Shown piece after piece: positions 26,552-39,923 of a stretch of DNA of 64,000 bases. Position 1 is the stretch's first letter. Each line of letters opens with the position of its first letter. A program made the position numbers and the translations under genes. This DNA is from Acidobacteriota bacterium (GTDB lineage: Bacteria > Acidobacteriota > Terriglobia > Bryobacterales > Bryobacteraceae): positions 1-64,000 of the forward strand of contig JACQZR010000007.1 in NCBI GenBank assembly GCA_016213775.1. The letters are read 5' to 3'. The notes beneath the pieces are model-generated. The model was not told the DNA's origin. It was given only the letters and a program-made list of their open reading frames with translations, and did not search any database.

Positions 26552-28801
26552 CTACACGAACGCCGCCAGGGCCGCCTGGCCGAGGCTGATTCCTCCGTCG
26601 TTCGGCGGCACTATGCGGTTCACCCAGACATCGAGTTTCATTGCCTTCAGATGGCCGTGGATCGCGTTCAGCAGTACCTGATTCTGGAAGACGCCACCCG
26701 AGAGCACCACAATTCGCGTACCCTCGGTCTCGCACAATCGTGCGCCAAGCCGCGAGATGCCGAGTGCCGCTCCGAGGTGAAAGGCTAGTGCGATGGCGCG
26801 TCGATCCTTCCCCTTCTGTGCATCTCGCAAGGCGGCCTCAAGCATCGGCCTGTAGTCGAGCCGTCCATCAATTTCGGGGAATGGGTATGGCTCGGCAGCG
26901 CCGGCTGCGCGAGCGAGTTGTTCCAGCCAGATGGCCGCCTGCCCTTCAAAACTGCACTCGCCCGTGAATCCGGCAATAGCAGCCACTGTGTCGAACAGCC
27001 GCCCCATCGATGTCGTAGGGAACACGCGTACCTTGCGGTTCACCAGCGCGCGCGCCGCTTCGTACCGTATCGGAAAGTGGAACGGCGCACCAGTCATCGA
27101 AGGAACTGCGTCGAGTTGCGAGAGGAAGCCGGCCGCGGCTTGCACGGGAAATCGCGCGGCTGCGTCGCCGCCGGGAAGCATCGCGGGAAGCAGGCCGGCC
27201 AGGTGTTGGAACCCTTGCTCCAGCGAACCAGCGAAGTACTCACAGCCCCAGATGGAGCCATCGTCGCCGTAGCCTGTTCCGTCGCAGCTCACGCCGATGA
27301 CGCGCGTTTCCCATGACTGCCTTTCCGCCAGCACAGAGGCGATGTGCGCGCGATGATGCTGCACCGGAACCGAATCGCAATGTGGAATCCGTGCAGCCTC
27401 ACGAGTGCTGAAGTAGTCCGGATGAAGGTCATGCGCGACGCGCAACTCGTGCGCCGGAACACGGTACATCTCCAGCAGGTCGCGCACGGTGGCCAGGAAA
27501 GCCTCGTGCGCGGGATAGTGTTCCAGGTCGCCGATGTGCTGGCTGGTGAACGCCTGCCCATCCACACACAGCGTGATCGTATTCTTCAGATCGGCGCCAA
27601 GCGCGAGAATCGGCCTCTTTGTGGGAAGCGCCGCAACCGCGCCGGGAGCATAGCCGCGAGCACGCCGAAGGATCATCGGACCTGCATCGCCTGAGCGAAC
27701 TAGGGAATCATCCACGCGCCGCGCGATGGGCCGCTGCCCGATCAGGAACGCATCGGCGATAGCGCTGAGCTGCCGCAGCGCCTCATCATCGGTGTAAGCG
27801 ATCGGTTCATCGGAGCGGTTCGCGCTGGTGAGGACCAGAACCGCAGGGGCGCCGTAGTGGAAAAGCAAAAGATGCAAAGGCGTGTATGGCAGCATCACGC
27901 CAAGCTCGTTGTTGCCTGGAGCGACGTGTTCCAATGTCTGCCGCGCGGGAGCAATGACGATCGGCCGCGCGACGGATTGCAGCAGCTCCTCCGCCCCCGG
28001 CGTGAGGTCCACCAGCGCGCGCGCGGTGGCCGGATCGCGAGCCATCAGCGCGAACGGTTTTTCCTTGCGGAACTTGCGCTCGCGCAAGGCGAGGACGGTG
28101 GCGGCGTTGCGGGCATCGCAGGCGAGGTGGTATCCGCCGATGCTCTTGATGGCCACGATTGCTCCGTCGTTGAGCAGCCGCGCCGTGGCCGCGATGGGAT
28201 CTTCATCGGAGCCTGGCTGCAGCGTGTACTGGGGTCCGCACTGCGGGCAGGCCACGGGCTGCGCATGGAAGCGCCGGTCGCGCGGGTCGCCATACTGATC
28301 GTTGCAAAGCGCATCCATCGGCCACGCGGCCATCGTCGTGCGGCAGCGGTCATAGGGGAGACCGAGGACGATGGAATAGCGCGGGCCGCAATTGGTGCAG
28401 TTGATGTAGGGATAGAGGAAGCGCGGATCAGCGGGATCGAAGAGCTCGCGCGCGCAATCGTCGCAAGTGGCGAGGTCGGGCGAAACACGGGTCGTGGGTG
28501 ACGCCCCTGCGCCGCTTTCGCGTATCTCGAAGGTGGGGCATCCCTGCGTGGCAGCAAACTCCACTTCGATCGCGCTCAGGAACGCGGCAGGAGGAGGCGA
28601 CGCGCGCAGATCCGCGACAAAAGCTTCCAGCGCCGGCCCTTCCACGAAAATCTCCACGCCGTCCACGCCGTTGCGGACCCATCCGCCGAGCCCGTGTTCG
28701 ATGGCGAGGCGGTAGATCCACGGACGCATGCCGACACCTTGCACAATGCCGCGGAGGCGGATGGTCGCGGCGCGAGTGCTGTTCTCGAATGGCAGGTCCA
28801 C
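26552..28801 (-). CDS. hypF: Carbamoyltransferase HypF (NiFe hydrogenase maturation)
   Basis: 749 residues from the GTG at 28801, preferred because GGAG lies nine bases upstream and homology begins soon after; an in-frame ATG at 28864 is the alternative. HypF makes the CN ligands of NiFe hydrogenases from carbamoyl phosphate. Domains in order: acylphosphatase (RLRGIVQGVGMRPWIYRLA), two zinc fingers (CDDCARELFDP, CTNCGPRYS, CNDQYGD, CPQCGPQY), a YrdC-like domain (GGYHLACDARN), and the Kae1-like carbamoyltransferase domain (VQHHRAHIASVLAE, VSCDGTGYGDDG, LSGGVFQN). All look intact. No other hyp gene or cysteine-bearing hydrogenase is in the window. Confidence 0.93.
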   Translation of the reverse strand: MDLPFENSTRAATIRLRGIVQGVGMRPWIYRLAIEHGLGGWVRNGVDGVEIFVEGPALEAFVADLRASPPPAAFLSAIEVEFAATQGCPTFEIRESGAGASPTTRVSPDLATCDDCARELFDPADPRFLYPYINCTNCGPRYSIVLGLPYDRCRTTMAAWPMDALCNDQYGDPRDRRFHAQPVACPQCGPQYTLQPGSDEDPIAATARLLNDGAIVAIKSIGGYHLACDARNAATVLALRERKFRKEKPFALMARDPATARALVDLTPGAEELLQSVARPIVIAPARQTLEHVAPGNNELGVMLPYTPLHLLLFHYGAPAVLVLTSANRSDEPIAYTDDEALRQLSAIADAFLIGQRPIARRVDDSLVRSGDAGPMILRRARGYAPGAVAALPTKRPILALGADLKNTITLCVDGQAFTSQHIGDLEHYPAHEAFLATVRDLLEMYRVPAHELRVAHDLHPDYFSTREAARIPHCDSVPVQHHRAHIASVLAERQSWETRVIGVSCDGTGYGDDGSIWGCEYFAGSLEQGFQHLAGLLPAMLPGGDAAARFPVQAAAGFLSQLDAVPSMTGAPFHFPIRYEAARALVNRKVRVFPTTSMGRLFDTVAAIAGFTGECSFEGQAAIWLEQLARAAGAAEPYPFPEIDGRLDYRPMLEAALRDAQKGKDRRAIALAFHLGAALGISRLGARLCETEGTRIVVLSGGVFQNQVLLNAIHGHLKAMKLDVWVNRIVPPNDGGISLGQAALAAFV

Positions 28802-29024
28802 GGTATGGAACTCCGATCGTAGCGGAGCCACAGGAAGGGGAGCAAGAACAACCCGCAATGCCATAGGGCTCGTTCATCGTTCAGTTGCGAATCCCTGAAG
28901 AGAGAGAGCGCGCGACACTTGTCAGGTGCCCGAAAGTTCGTGGTGCCGAGCACTCAGCGCCAAAAATCCAAAGCGCAAGCGACGCCGTGAAGGAGGACCC
29001 GGTGCGTATGCGTGGCTCCGAGAG

Positions 29025-29030
29025 TAGAAT
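29025..29030 (+). promoter_or_regulatory. Possible -10 hexamer for the kinase gene
   Basis: TAGAAT at 29025-29030 lies 14 bases before the ATG at 29045 without a ribosome-binding site in between, implying a very short leader. Confidence 0.3.
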
Positions 29031-29044
29031 CGAAAAATCTGCTT

Positions 29045-31723
29045 ATGGAACCGGATGTCGAGAAACTCTTTCACGAACTCGCGGACCTGACGCCCCACGA
29101 ACGCGCCGGCTATTGCTCCAGCCACAATGTCGATAGCAAAACGCGCCTGGAGGTAGAGCGTCTATTGGCGTTTGATGGGGGCTCCCCTACCCTGGAAGCA
29201 GTAGTCGGCGAAGTTGCCTCGGCTCTCCTTTCCCCCGATCAGACACGCCATGATGGGCGAAGGTGCGGCCCGTACCGCTTGCGCAGCGAAATCGGGCGCG
29301 GAGGCATGGGGACCGTCTATCGCGCGGACCGCGTCGACGGCGAGATCACCCAGCAGGTGGCCGTCAAACTCCTTCACGTGGCCGCTGACCAGCATAATTG
29401 GCGGGAACGGTTTCTGCGTGAGCGTCAGTTCCTGGCCAGCCTGAATCACCTGTCGATTGTGCGCCTGCTGGATGCCGGTCAGACTGAAGACGGGCAGCCA
29501 TATCTGGCGATGGAATATGTGGATGGCCTCCCTATTGACCGATATGCAGAATCCAAGGAGTTGCGGCATCAGCTCGAGATCTTCCTTCGCGTTTGCGATG
29601 CGGTGGCCCACGCCCATCGCAATCTGATCATTCACCGCGATCTAAAGCCATCCAACATCCTGGTGGATAGCGCCGGAAATCCGAAACTACTCGATTTCGG
29701 CATTGCGAAACTGATGGAGGAAAGCTCCGATCCTACCAGGACTGTCGACCGATTGCTCACTCCGTCGTATGCCAGCCCCGAACAGTTAACGGGCGCCCGA
29801 CAGACCACCGCCAGCGATGTATACTCTCTCGGCGCGATTCTCTATCGTATCTTTACAGGCCGTTCTCCGCACGAGAATGCTGAGGGAGCCATCGCGCTGG
29901 ATATCGTCGTTGGCCACCGCGAGATTGAGCCCCCCAGCAGGATCACTCCGAATCTGCCCCTCGACTTGAGCTACATCCTGATGAAGGCGTTACGCCGCGA
30001 GCCAGAGGAGCGCTACCCGTCCGTGACTGCCTTGTCAGATGATCTTCTCCGCTACCTGAACAACCAGCCGGTCAGTGCGCGTCCGGCCTCGCTGCTCTAC
30101 CGCGCGAACCGGTTTGTCCGTCGAAACCGCGCCGCGGTTACGGTTGTCGCGACGGTGTCCCTCGCGCTCGTCGTAACCGCAGCCATCGCCGTCCGCGAGG
30201 CCATGGATGCGCAGACCCGGTTCAACCAGGTACGCAAAATGGCGCGCACATTTCTGTTCGACTTCCACGACGAGTTGGAGAAGGTTCCGGGGACGACGAA
30301 AGCAAAGGCGTTGGTCGTATCAACCGCGCGCGAGTACCTGGACAATCTTGCACGCTCGGCCGGTCAGGATCGCACCCTTCTCCGCGAGTTGGCCGAGGCT
30401 TACGAACGGCTCGCCGACGTGCAAGGTTTTTCCAGCGCCGCCAACATGGGGCAGCTTCTGGCAGCCGTCGAAAGCCGCCGTGCCGCAGTCGCGATTCGGC
30501 GCCGGCTCGTTGGAAACAGCCTCTCCGAAGATGCGAAATTCGTCAACGCATTGCAGAAAGTCGCCGATAATCTCCGGAACCTGGGCCGGCTCTCCGACGC
30601 CCTGCCGGCAGCCCGCGAAGCCGTTGACCAGGCCGCTAAGCTTTTGAAGACCACAGATCCCCAAATTCAAATGGAGCGCTCGTCCGCGCATCAGGTTGTG
30701 GCAAGGATCCTTCTCGATCTCGGACGGCCGCAAGATGCCGAATCCGAATTGCGAACCGCCGAAACGCTGCTGCCTCTCAACCTGACCGGCAGTTTGCTCT
30801 TGCGGTCGATGGCTCTGCGGGAGGATCACGCCGATGTGCTGCAATCCCTCGGGCGAATCCCGGAAGCCATCGCGGTGCTGCAGCAGTCCGAGCGCGAAGG
30901 TGAGAAGTGGGGTGCGGAAGCGCCGCCGGGAAGACCTCGCACACAGGCTCTCCGGCACCTCCAGACGACTAGGGCCATGCTCGCGGAATTCTATGACAAT
31001 CCGCTGGGACCGAGCCTGGAGCAACCCGATCGGGGCCTCCTTTATCGCGACAAGGTCTGTAAAGGTTGGGAATATCTGTTGTCGCTCGATGCCAACAATC
31101 AGGATGCGCTCATGGGTTTGGCCATATGCGAATCAGAGACCTCCCTCACAATGTTGAAGGTGAATCCAGGCGAAGCCGTGAGATTGGCGCGTGACGGCTT
31201 GCGCCGGTTTGAAAAGCTCGAGAGCGCCAATCCCGACGCATTCCTTGTTTATCGCAGCGCGCGCGCCGCCACCCGTATGGCTCTCACCCTGCTCGCAGCC
31301 GGCAACGCTGCCGAAGCCCTCCGCCAGCTTCAGCCATCGCTCCAAAAGCACCGGCAGCTCATCGACAGGAGCAAAGACAATCCCCGCTACCAGATATCAC
31401 TGGCTTGGACACTGATGGCACTGGCGCGCATCGAGGGATCTCTGGGAGGGCACGAGCGGGCGCGTGCCGCCGCGGAGGAAGCGATCCGGATATCGGAACC
31501 CCTCGCGGACAGTCTCGATCTGATGTATTTGCGCGTCGCCACCGGCGCTTATGAGGTCTTCGCACACATCCTGCCCACCGGCGACCGCTGCCGGCCCCTT
31601 CACCGCGCCCACGAGTTATGGGTCAATTGGAAAGGTACGTCCTCCCCTTGGGTGGATAGACGACGCGAGGACGCGGGCCGCCTGGCTGCCGCTTGTGCCA
31701 CCCAAAGCGCATCACAGCATTGA
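29045..31723 (+). CDS. Transmembrane Ser/Thr protein kinase with TPR-like C-terminal region
   Basis: 892 residues from the ATG at 29045 (homology to sister kinases starts at EPDVEKLFHELADLTPHER). Kinase domain about residues 75-345: GRGGMGTVYRA, VAVKLLHV with K108, IIHRDLKPSNILVD, KLLDFGIAKL and SPEQLTGARQTTASDVYSLG. A single transmembrane helix follows (about 365-387, VTVVATVSLALVVTAAIAV), so the C-terminal ~500 residues, rich in helical TPR-like repeats, face the other side. This architecture is widespread in Acidobacteriota and is usually linked to an ECF sigma factor like the one at 32513-33058. Substrates are unknown. Confidence 0.9.
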   Translation: MEPDVEKLFHELADLTPHERAGYCSSHNVDSKTRLEVERLLAFDGGSPTLEAVVGEVASALLSPDQTRHDGRRCGPYRLRSEIGRGGMGTVYRADRVDGEITQQVAVKLLHVAADQHNWRERFLRERQFLASLNHLSIVRLLDAGQTEDGQPYLAMEYVDGLPIDRYAESKELRHQLEIFLRVCDAVAHAHRNLIIHRDLKPSNILVDSAGNPKLLDFGIAKLMEESSDPTRTVDRLLTPSYASPEQLTGARQTTASDVYSLGAILYRIFTGRSPHENAEGAIALDIVVGHREIEPPSRITPNLPLDLSYILMKALRREPEERYPSVTALSDDLLRYLNNQPVSARPASLLYRANRFVRRNRAAVTVVATVSLALVVTAAIAVREAMDAQTRFNQVRKMARTFLFDFHDELEKVPGTTKAKALVVSTAREYLDNLARSAGQDRTLLRELAEAYERLADVQGFSSAANMGQLLAAVESRRAAVAIRRRLVGNSLSEDAKFVNALQKVADNLRNLGRLSDALPAAREAVDQAAKLLKTTDPQIQMERSSAHQVVARILLDLGRPQDAESELRTAETLLPLNLTGSLLLRSMALREDHADVLQSLGRIPEAIAVLQQSEREGEKWGAEAPPGRPRTQALRHLQTTRAMLAEFYDNPLGPSLEQPDRGLLYRDKVCKGWEYLLSLDANNQDALMGLAICESETSLTMLKVNPGEAVRLARDGLRRFEKLESANPDAFLVYRSARAATRMALTLLAAGNAAEALRQLQPSLQKHRQLIDRSKDNPRYQISLAWTLMALARIEGSLGGHERARAAAEEAIRISEPLADSLDLMYLRVATGAYEVFAHILPTGDRCRPLHRAHELWVNWKGTSSPWVDRRREDAGRLAAACATQSASQH

Positions 31724-31731
31724 ATAGCGCC

Positions 31732-32466
31732 CTATTTTCCTCGTGTGGGACGCCGTGCGCGCGCCGGCTGGTTCTGCATACGAATCCGCACGCCGGATGG
31801 AAGACTGGGCCTTGGCATGCGCCGCATTTGCGTCAGTTCGTTTGGAGTAATCGTCCGGAAGTGGGAGCGAAGAGTGGGTGCCTCCGCCAGCATCGCGTCG
31901 ATAGCCGCATTGAATTCGTCCCACTCAGTGATTTTGTCGTTCACCCTGCGTCTCATTTGCTGCGCCTGGCCGTACCTTCGGATACCTTCCAGAATGAGCG
32001 CAGCAACGGCCTCCCATATATCCGACATGGTCTTTACGTCGTGGTTGTCTTCGGCTTCTCGAAATTTTTGTTCCAGTCTGCGGATCTCCATCTTCGCGCC
32101 GCGCTCGAACGTGGCATTGTCCGGAGGAGGACCAAAGCTCGTGTGTCCATTCGGGAGCGGCCGCTCCGTAGCCTTCTTCCACACCCACGCCTCCCACTCC
32201 GGGTCCATCATCATCTCTGCGGCGAGTTCGCCAAAAAGCGGCGGGAACTCGTGTCCGGCTTGACGGGCTTTCTCCAGAACCTGGAAAATCACACCCCCAC
32301 GCACCTGATAGATTCGAAGGAGCTTGACCACCTCCTGCGTCCATTCCTCTGAGAGCTTTCCCGACGGAACGAACCTCCCCAGCGCGGCGGCGATGTAGCC
32401 GGGGTCCTGCCTTCTGGCTAGTGGAAGATTAAAGTCTCTGAATGTGAAAGGATTCGGTTTGGACAT
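31732..32466 (-). CDS. Hypothetical protein of unknown function
   Basis: 244 residues, no signal peptide, not recognised. It is charged and helical, with a central MEIRRLEQKFREAEDNHDVK coiled-coil-like stretch and a basic C-terminal tail (RMQNQPARARRPTRGK) that might bind nucleic acid. AAGGAG lies ten bases before the ATG, so the start is good. It sits between the kinase (convergent) and the ECF sigma factor, with which it is codirectional, 46 bases downstream, so it may be cotranscribed with the sigma gene. Confidence 0.6.
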   Translation of the reverse strand: MSKPNPFTFRDFNLPLARRQDPGYIAAALGRFVPSGKLSEEWTQEVVKLLRIYQVRGGVIFQVLEKARQAGHEFPPLFGELAAEMMMDPEWEAWVWKKATERPLPNGHTSFGPPPDNATFERGAKMEIRRLEQKFREAEDNHDVKTMSDIWEAVAALILEGIRRYGQAQQMRRRVNDKITEWDEFNAAIDAMLAEAPTLRSHFRTITPNELTQMRRMPRPSLPSGVRIRMQNQPARARRPTRGK

Positions 32467-32512
32467 GTGAGTTCATCTCCTTCACACTCCAGTACGTAAA
32501 CGGCGCGTGAAA

Positions 32513-33058
32513 TTAGACCGCCAATTCGCTCCGCAGCCACGCCTGCGCGAATCGCAGTTCCTTCCGCACCATGTGCACCGACATCGACATGGCCTCCGCG
32601 CAATCCTCCGCGGTCATTCCGCCGAAATATCGCATCTCGATGAGACTCGCCTTGGTTTCGCTGATCACCGTCAACCGCTCGATGGCGGCATCAACTGCCA
32701 GTAGCCTCTCGTTCGGCTCTGCTCCGAATTCGCTCAAATCGCCAAGCGGAATCGCTGCTTCGCCGCCTCGCTTCTGCGCCAACTGCGCACGCGCCGCGTC
32801 CACCAGCACCTGCCGCATCACCCGTGATGCAATGCAGTAAAAATGTACGCGGCTTCCGTAATCGGGATGCTTCGAGTGAACCATTCGCAGATACGCTTCA
32901 TGCACGAGCGTGGTGGCTTGCATGGGAACATCTTTCCCAAGGCGGCGGACGTGGCTGGAAGCCAGGCGCTTCAACTCGTCATAGACGAACGGCACGGCCG
33001 CGTTCAGCGCGTCGTGATCGCCCGCGTGAATCCGCCGCAGCAGCGCGGTGATGTCCAT
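32513..33058 (-). CDS. ECF-subfamily RNA polymerase sigma factor
   Basis: 181 residues. Matches the ECF group typified by the Sigma70_ECF family found next to Ser/Thr kinases in Acidobacteriota and Planctomycetes. Region 2 is VPFVYDELKRLASSHVRR ... QATTLVHEAYLRMV ... HFYCIASRVMRQVLVDAAR, and region 4 is RYFGGMTAEDCAEAMSMS followed by the recognition helix VHMVRKELRFAQAWLR. No anti-sigma gene is adjacent, consistent with control by kinase rather than by an anti-sigma factor. CATAAT ends six bases before its ATG, so the transcript may be leaderless. Confidence 0.88.
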   Translation of the reverse strand: MDITALLRRIHAGDHDALNAAVPFVYDELKRLASSHVRRLGKDVPMQATTLVHEAYLRMVHSKHPDYGSRVHFYCIASRVMRQVLVDAARAQLAQKRGGEAAIPLGDLSEFGAEPNERLLAVDAAIERLTVISETKASLIEMRYFGGMTAEDCAEAMSMSVHMVRKELRFAQAWLRSELAV

Positions 33059-33156
33059 TGGTAGATTATGCCCTCTTTTTGGTGAGGAAGCATCGCACGC
33101 CCACGGCCCCCCGGGAGTGCACCCACTATGAATCCTGCTACTGCGAAGATTCGAAG

Positions 33157-33172
33157 AATAGAATATACTATT
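33157..33172 (+). promoter_or_regulatory. Promoter of the Ehr/SulP operon with an overlapping inverted repeat
   Basis: AATAG and CTATT form a perfect inverted repeat around AATATA, and the -10-like TATACT (33164-33169) lies inside it. A weak -35 (CTGCGA) is 17 bases upstream. A repressor bound here would block RNA polymerase, and the operon's own seventh gene is an ArsR-family repressor, whose relatives bind short A/T-rich inverted repeats. The 136-base region is shared with the divergent ECF sigma gene. Confidence 0.45.
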
Positions 33173-33194
33173 AGATGCAATGGGCGCCGGTTGA

Positions 33195-35215
<2,021 letters not shown>

Positions 35216-35219
<4 letters not shown>

Positions 35220-36157
35220 GCAGCTACATCCTCTCCTTTTTCGCGCAACTGCTGCTATTGCTGTTCCTGCCTCCGCTGGTGGGTGGATTTATCAAAACGG
35301 CCAAAGCGCGGCTCCAGACGCGGCGCGGACCTGGACTGCTGCAGCCATATCGGGATCTGGCGAAGCTGGCGCGCAAGTCGATGGTGATCCCGAACACCGC
35401 CTCATGGATTTTCCATATCACGCCGCACGTGCTGTTCACCTCGACGCTGCTTGCGGGACTGATGATTCCCACGTTGTCGACGCGGCCTCCGCTTGCCATC
35501 GTCGGCGGCGTACTGGCCGTGGTCTACCTTCTTGCATTGGGGCGGTTCTTTCTGGCACTCGGGGGGCTCGATACCGGCAGCTCGTTTGGCGGCCTGGGAA
35601 GCAGCAGAGAAATGACGATCTCAGCCATCGCGGAGCCTGCGCTGATGTTGGCCGTATTCACTGTCGCGATCACAACCGGTTCGACGAATCTTGGCTCGAT
35701 GGCGGATCAAGCGCTCGGGCAGAGCTGGCGTTTCCTGTCGCCGTCGCAGATTCTGGCTTTCGCAGCGCTGCTTATCGTGCTGATCGCGGAGACGGGCCGC
35801 ATTCCAGTGGACAATCCCGCGACGCATCTGGAACTCACCATGATTCATGAAGCGATGATCCTGGAATACTCCGGACCGTGGCTGGCGCTGATTGAGTGGA
35901 GCGCTTCGATCAAGCAGTTCATCCTGATGTCTCTGCTGATCAACGTGTTCTTTCCCTTCGGGCTGGCTGCGGATTGGAGCCTGCCTGCGTTGGCGGTGAG
36001 CCTGGTGTGGCTGCTGCTCAAGCTGTTGCTGTTGGCGGTTGTAGTGATTCTGGTGGAAACCAGCAACGCCAAGTTGCGGCTCTTTCGCGTGCCGGAACTG
36101 CTGGCCGTCGCTTTTGTACTGAGCGCCCTTGCGCTGATATCGACGTTTTTGTTTTGA
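35216..36157 (+). CDS. hyfC: HyfC-like (NuoH-type) membrane subunit
   Basis: 313 residues with about eight helices, homologous to NuoH and HycD/HyfC, the subunit that anchors the peripheral arm. Diagnostic segments are RRGPGLLQPYRDLAKLARK near the N terminus, the cytosolic loop AETGRIPVDNPATHLELTM with its acidic residues, and IHEAMILEYSGPWLAL. Length fits HyfC. Overlaps hyfB by ATGA; the HyfE gene begins 11 bases later. Confidence 0.92.
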
Positions 36158-36168
36158 AGTTGGTGACC

Positions 36169-36854
36169 ATGAGTTTTTGGAACGATCCACAATTCGGCGA
36201 CCGGATAATCACGCTGATGGCTGCGCTGGTGCTGGTGCTGCAGATCACGATGGTGGGGCAACGATGGCTCATCACGAACATCCGATTGTTCGGCGTGCAG
36301 TCTTTCCTGCTTGCCGCTATCGCCATCACCATTGCTTACTTTAATCGCGCACCACACCTCTTTGCCGCGGCCGCGCTCACTCTTGTTTTGAAGGCCATTG
36401 TGGTGCCGATCGGGCTCGAGCGCCTGGTCTCGAAAATTGAGATCCGGCAGGAGATCGAACCTTTTGTGAACATTCCCCTGTCGATTCTGATATCGGGCAT
36501 GCTGACGCTGCTCGGGTACGTTGTGGCCGAGTCCTTCCACCGCCCGGACGAACCCGTGGGCCCCGCGACACTCGGCCACAACACGCTCGCGGTTGCAATT
36601 TCGCTGTTCCTGATCGGGTTCTTTATGATGGTGAACCGCCGCAAGGCTTTGAGCCAGGTGCTGGCGCTTCTGTCGCTCGAAAACGGTCTTTTCCTTGCTG
36701 CTATCTCACTCACCTACGGTCTTCCGCTGATCGTGGAGGTGGGCGTGTTCTTTGACGTTCTGGTGGCGGCATTAGTGCTGGCGATCCTCATCTTCCGCAT
36801 CCAGGAGCAATTCGATTCAATGGATGTGAGCCGTCTGCGGCGGTTGCGAGGCTG

Positions 36855-36855
<1 letters not shown>
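36169..36855 (+). CDS. hyfE: HyfE-like membrane subunit
   Basis: 228 residues from the ATG at 36169 (TTG 36160 and GTG 36163 are in frame and possible). Seven or so helices; the C-terminal half (NTLAVAISLFLIGFFMMVNRRKA, LLSLENGLFLAAISL; here the NuoK-like core is LSLENGLFLAAI) carries the Glu characteristic of NuoK-like subunits. Members of this family (hydrogenase-4 component E) are found only in Hyf/Ehr-type complexes, so this gene is good evidence for the complex type. Confidence 0.88.
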
Positions 36856-38359
<1,504 letters not shown>

Positions 38360-38363
<4 letters not shown>

Positions 38364-39916
38364 GCGAAAGCCGTTACGACTGGGCAGCGCCGTGGCCATC
38401 GACGTCGCATGGCGTGGAAGCGTACCTGGACGTTCCTCGCGAATTGATCCCGGGGGCGCTGGCTGCGCTTCGCGAGCACCATTCGGCACGGCTTACGAGC
38501 GTGTTTTGCGAGGACCGCGTGATGACGGAGCAGTGCTTCTATAACTACTATGTGCTCGAGAGTCCGGCACAGCGCGCTTATCTGGTGCTGCGTGCGGGCA
38601 TTCCGGCAAGCGATCCGGTGTTCCCCTCGGTGTCTGCTGCTTTTCCGTCAGCGAACTGGCAGGAACGGGAGATCCAGGACTGGTTCGGATTGACGGCGCA
38701 GGGCCACCCGAATCCACGCCGCGTCGCGCTCCACGACAATTGGCCCGATGTGCATCCGTTGCGGAAGGAGTTTTCGGCAGTCGCGGAGTTACCCTTCGCC
38801 GGGGAGCAACACGTCTACAGACCTACTTTGGGGGAGGGCGTGTTTCAAATTCCCGTCGGGCCTGTTCATGCGGGAATCATCGAGCCCGGCCACTTCAGTT
38901 TCTCCGTGGCTGGTGAGCCGATTCTCTATCTCCAGTTGCGCATGTTCTACGTGCATAAAGGTATCGAGAAGAGGTTTGAGCAGTTGCCGGTGGGTCGCTG
39001 CGTTGCGCTTGCCGAGAGCATTTCCGGCGACTCCAGCTTTTCGCATGGTGTGGCTTTCTGCCAGGCGCTGGAAACGGTTGCGGGTCTGGAAATTCCCGCG
39101 CGGGCGGAGGCGATACGAACCATCCTTCTGGAGTTGGAGCGAATCTATAACCACATCGCCGACATTGGGGCGATTGCCACCGATGTTGGCTTCGTGATTG
39201 CCAACGCGCACGCTTCGAGGCTGAGAGAGATGCTCTTCGTGCTGAACGAGGGCCTCACGGGGAGCCGGCTTCTTCGTGGGATGGTTTGTCCCGGGGGAGT
39301 ACGCCGCGACTGGAATCGCGAGCAGGTGGTGGAGTTATCGGAAACGCTGCGTCAATTCGAGACGGAGTTCCGCGACCTGATGGACATCATCGAATCTTCC
39401 GATTCGACGCGGGACAGGCTGGAACACACCGGCGTTCTGCCCACCGAGCAGGCGCGGGAACTCGGCGTAGTGGGTGTGGCCGGGCGAGCCTCGGGTATTG
39501 ACCGCGATGTCCGGCGAGACCATCCCTACGCCGCTTATCGCCACTGGACTGTCGATGTGCCTGTTTATACGGAAGGGGACGTGCTGCGGAGAATGATGGT
39601 CCGGGTGAAGGAAATCGGCGGCGCACTCTTCCTGATCCGGGCATTGCTGGCTTCTTTGACTGACGGCGCTCACCGCGTCCCGTTGCCGCCTTTGGAGCAA
39701 GGGCGAGTCGCGCTCTCCGCCGTGGAAGGATGGCGCGGCGAGATTCTGCATTGGATCCGCACGGGCCCGAACAACCGCCTGGAGCGATGCCGGATCAAAG
39801 ATCCGTCGCTGAACAACTGGCCCGCATTGGTGGAAGCCGTCAAAGGCAATATTGTCCCGGATTTTCCGGTGATCAACAAGAGTTTCAACCTGTCCTACTC
39901 GGGAACTGACCGTTAG
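38360..39916 (+). CDS. hyfG: HyfG-like NuoCD-type large subunit lacking all NiFe-binding cysteines
   Basis: 518 residues. The first ~150 form a NuoC-like domain (WQEREIQDWFGL, HPLRKEF), the rest a NuoD/group-4 hydrogenase large-subunit domain (PVGPVHAGIIEPGHFSF, MFYVHKGIEKRFEQLPVGR). In true group 4 hydrogenases the NiFe ligands are two C-x-x-C pairs. Here the L1 site reads ISGDSSFSHG with S222 and S225 in place of cysteine, and the L2 site at the very end reads SYSGTDR with S512 and G515. The protein ends at this motif, with no cleavable C-terminal extension. It cannot bind NiFe in the known way and is an Ehr-type subunit. Confidence 0.93.
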
Positions 39917-39923
39917 AAGGCGC

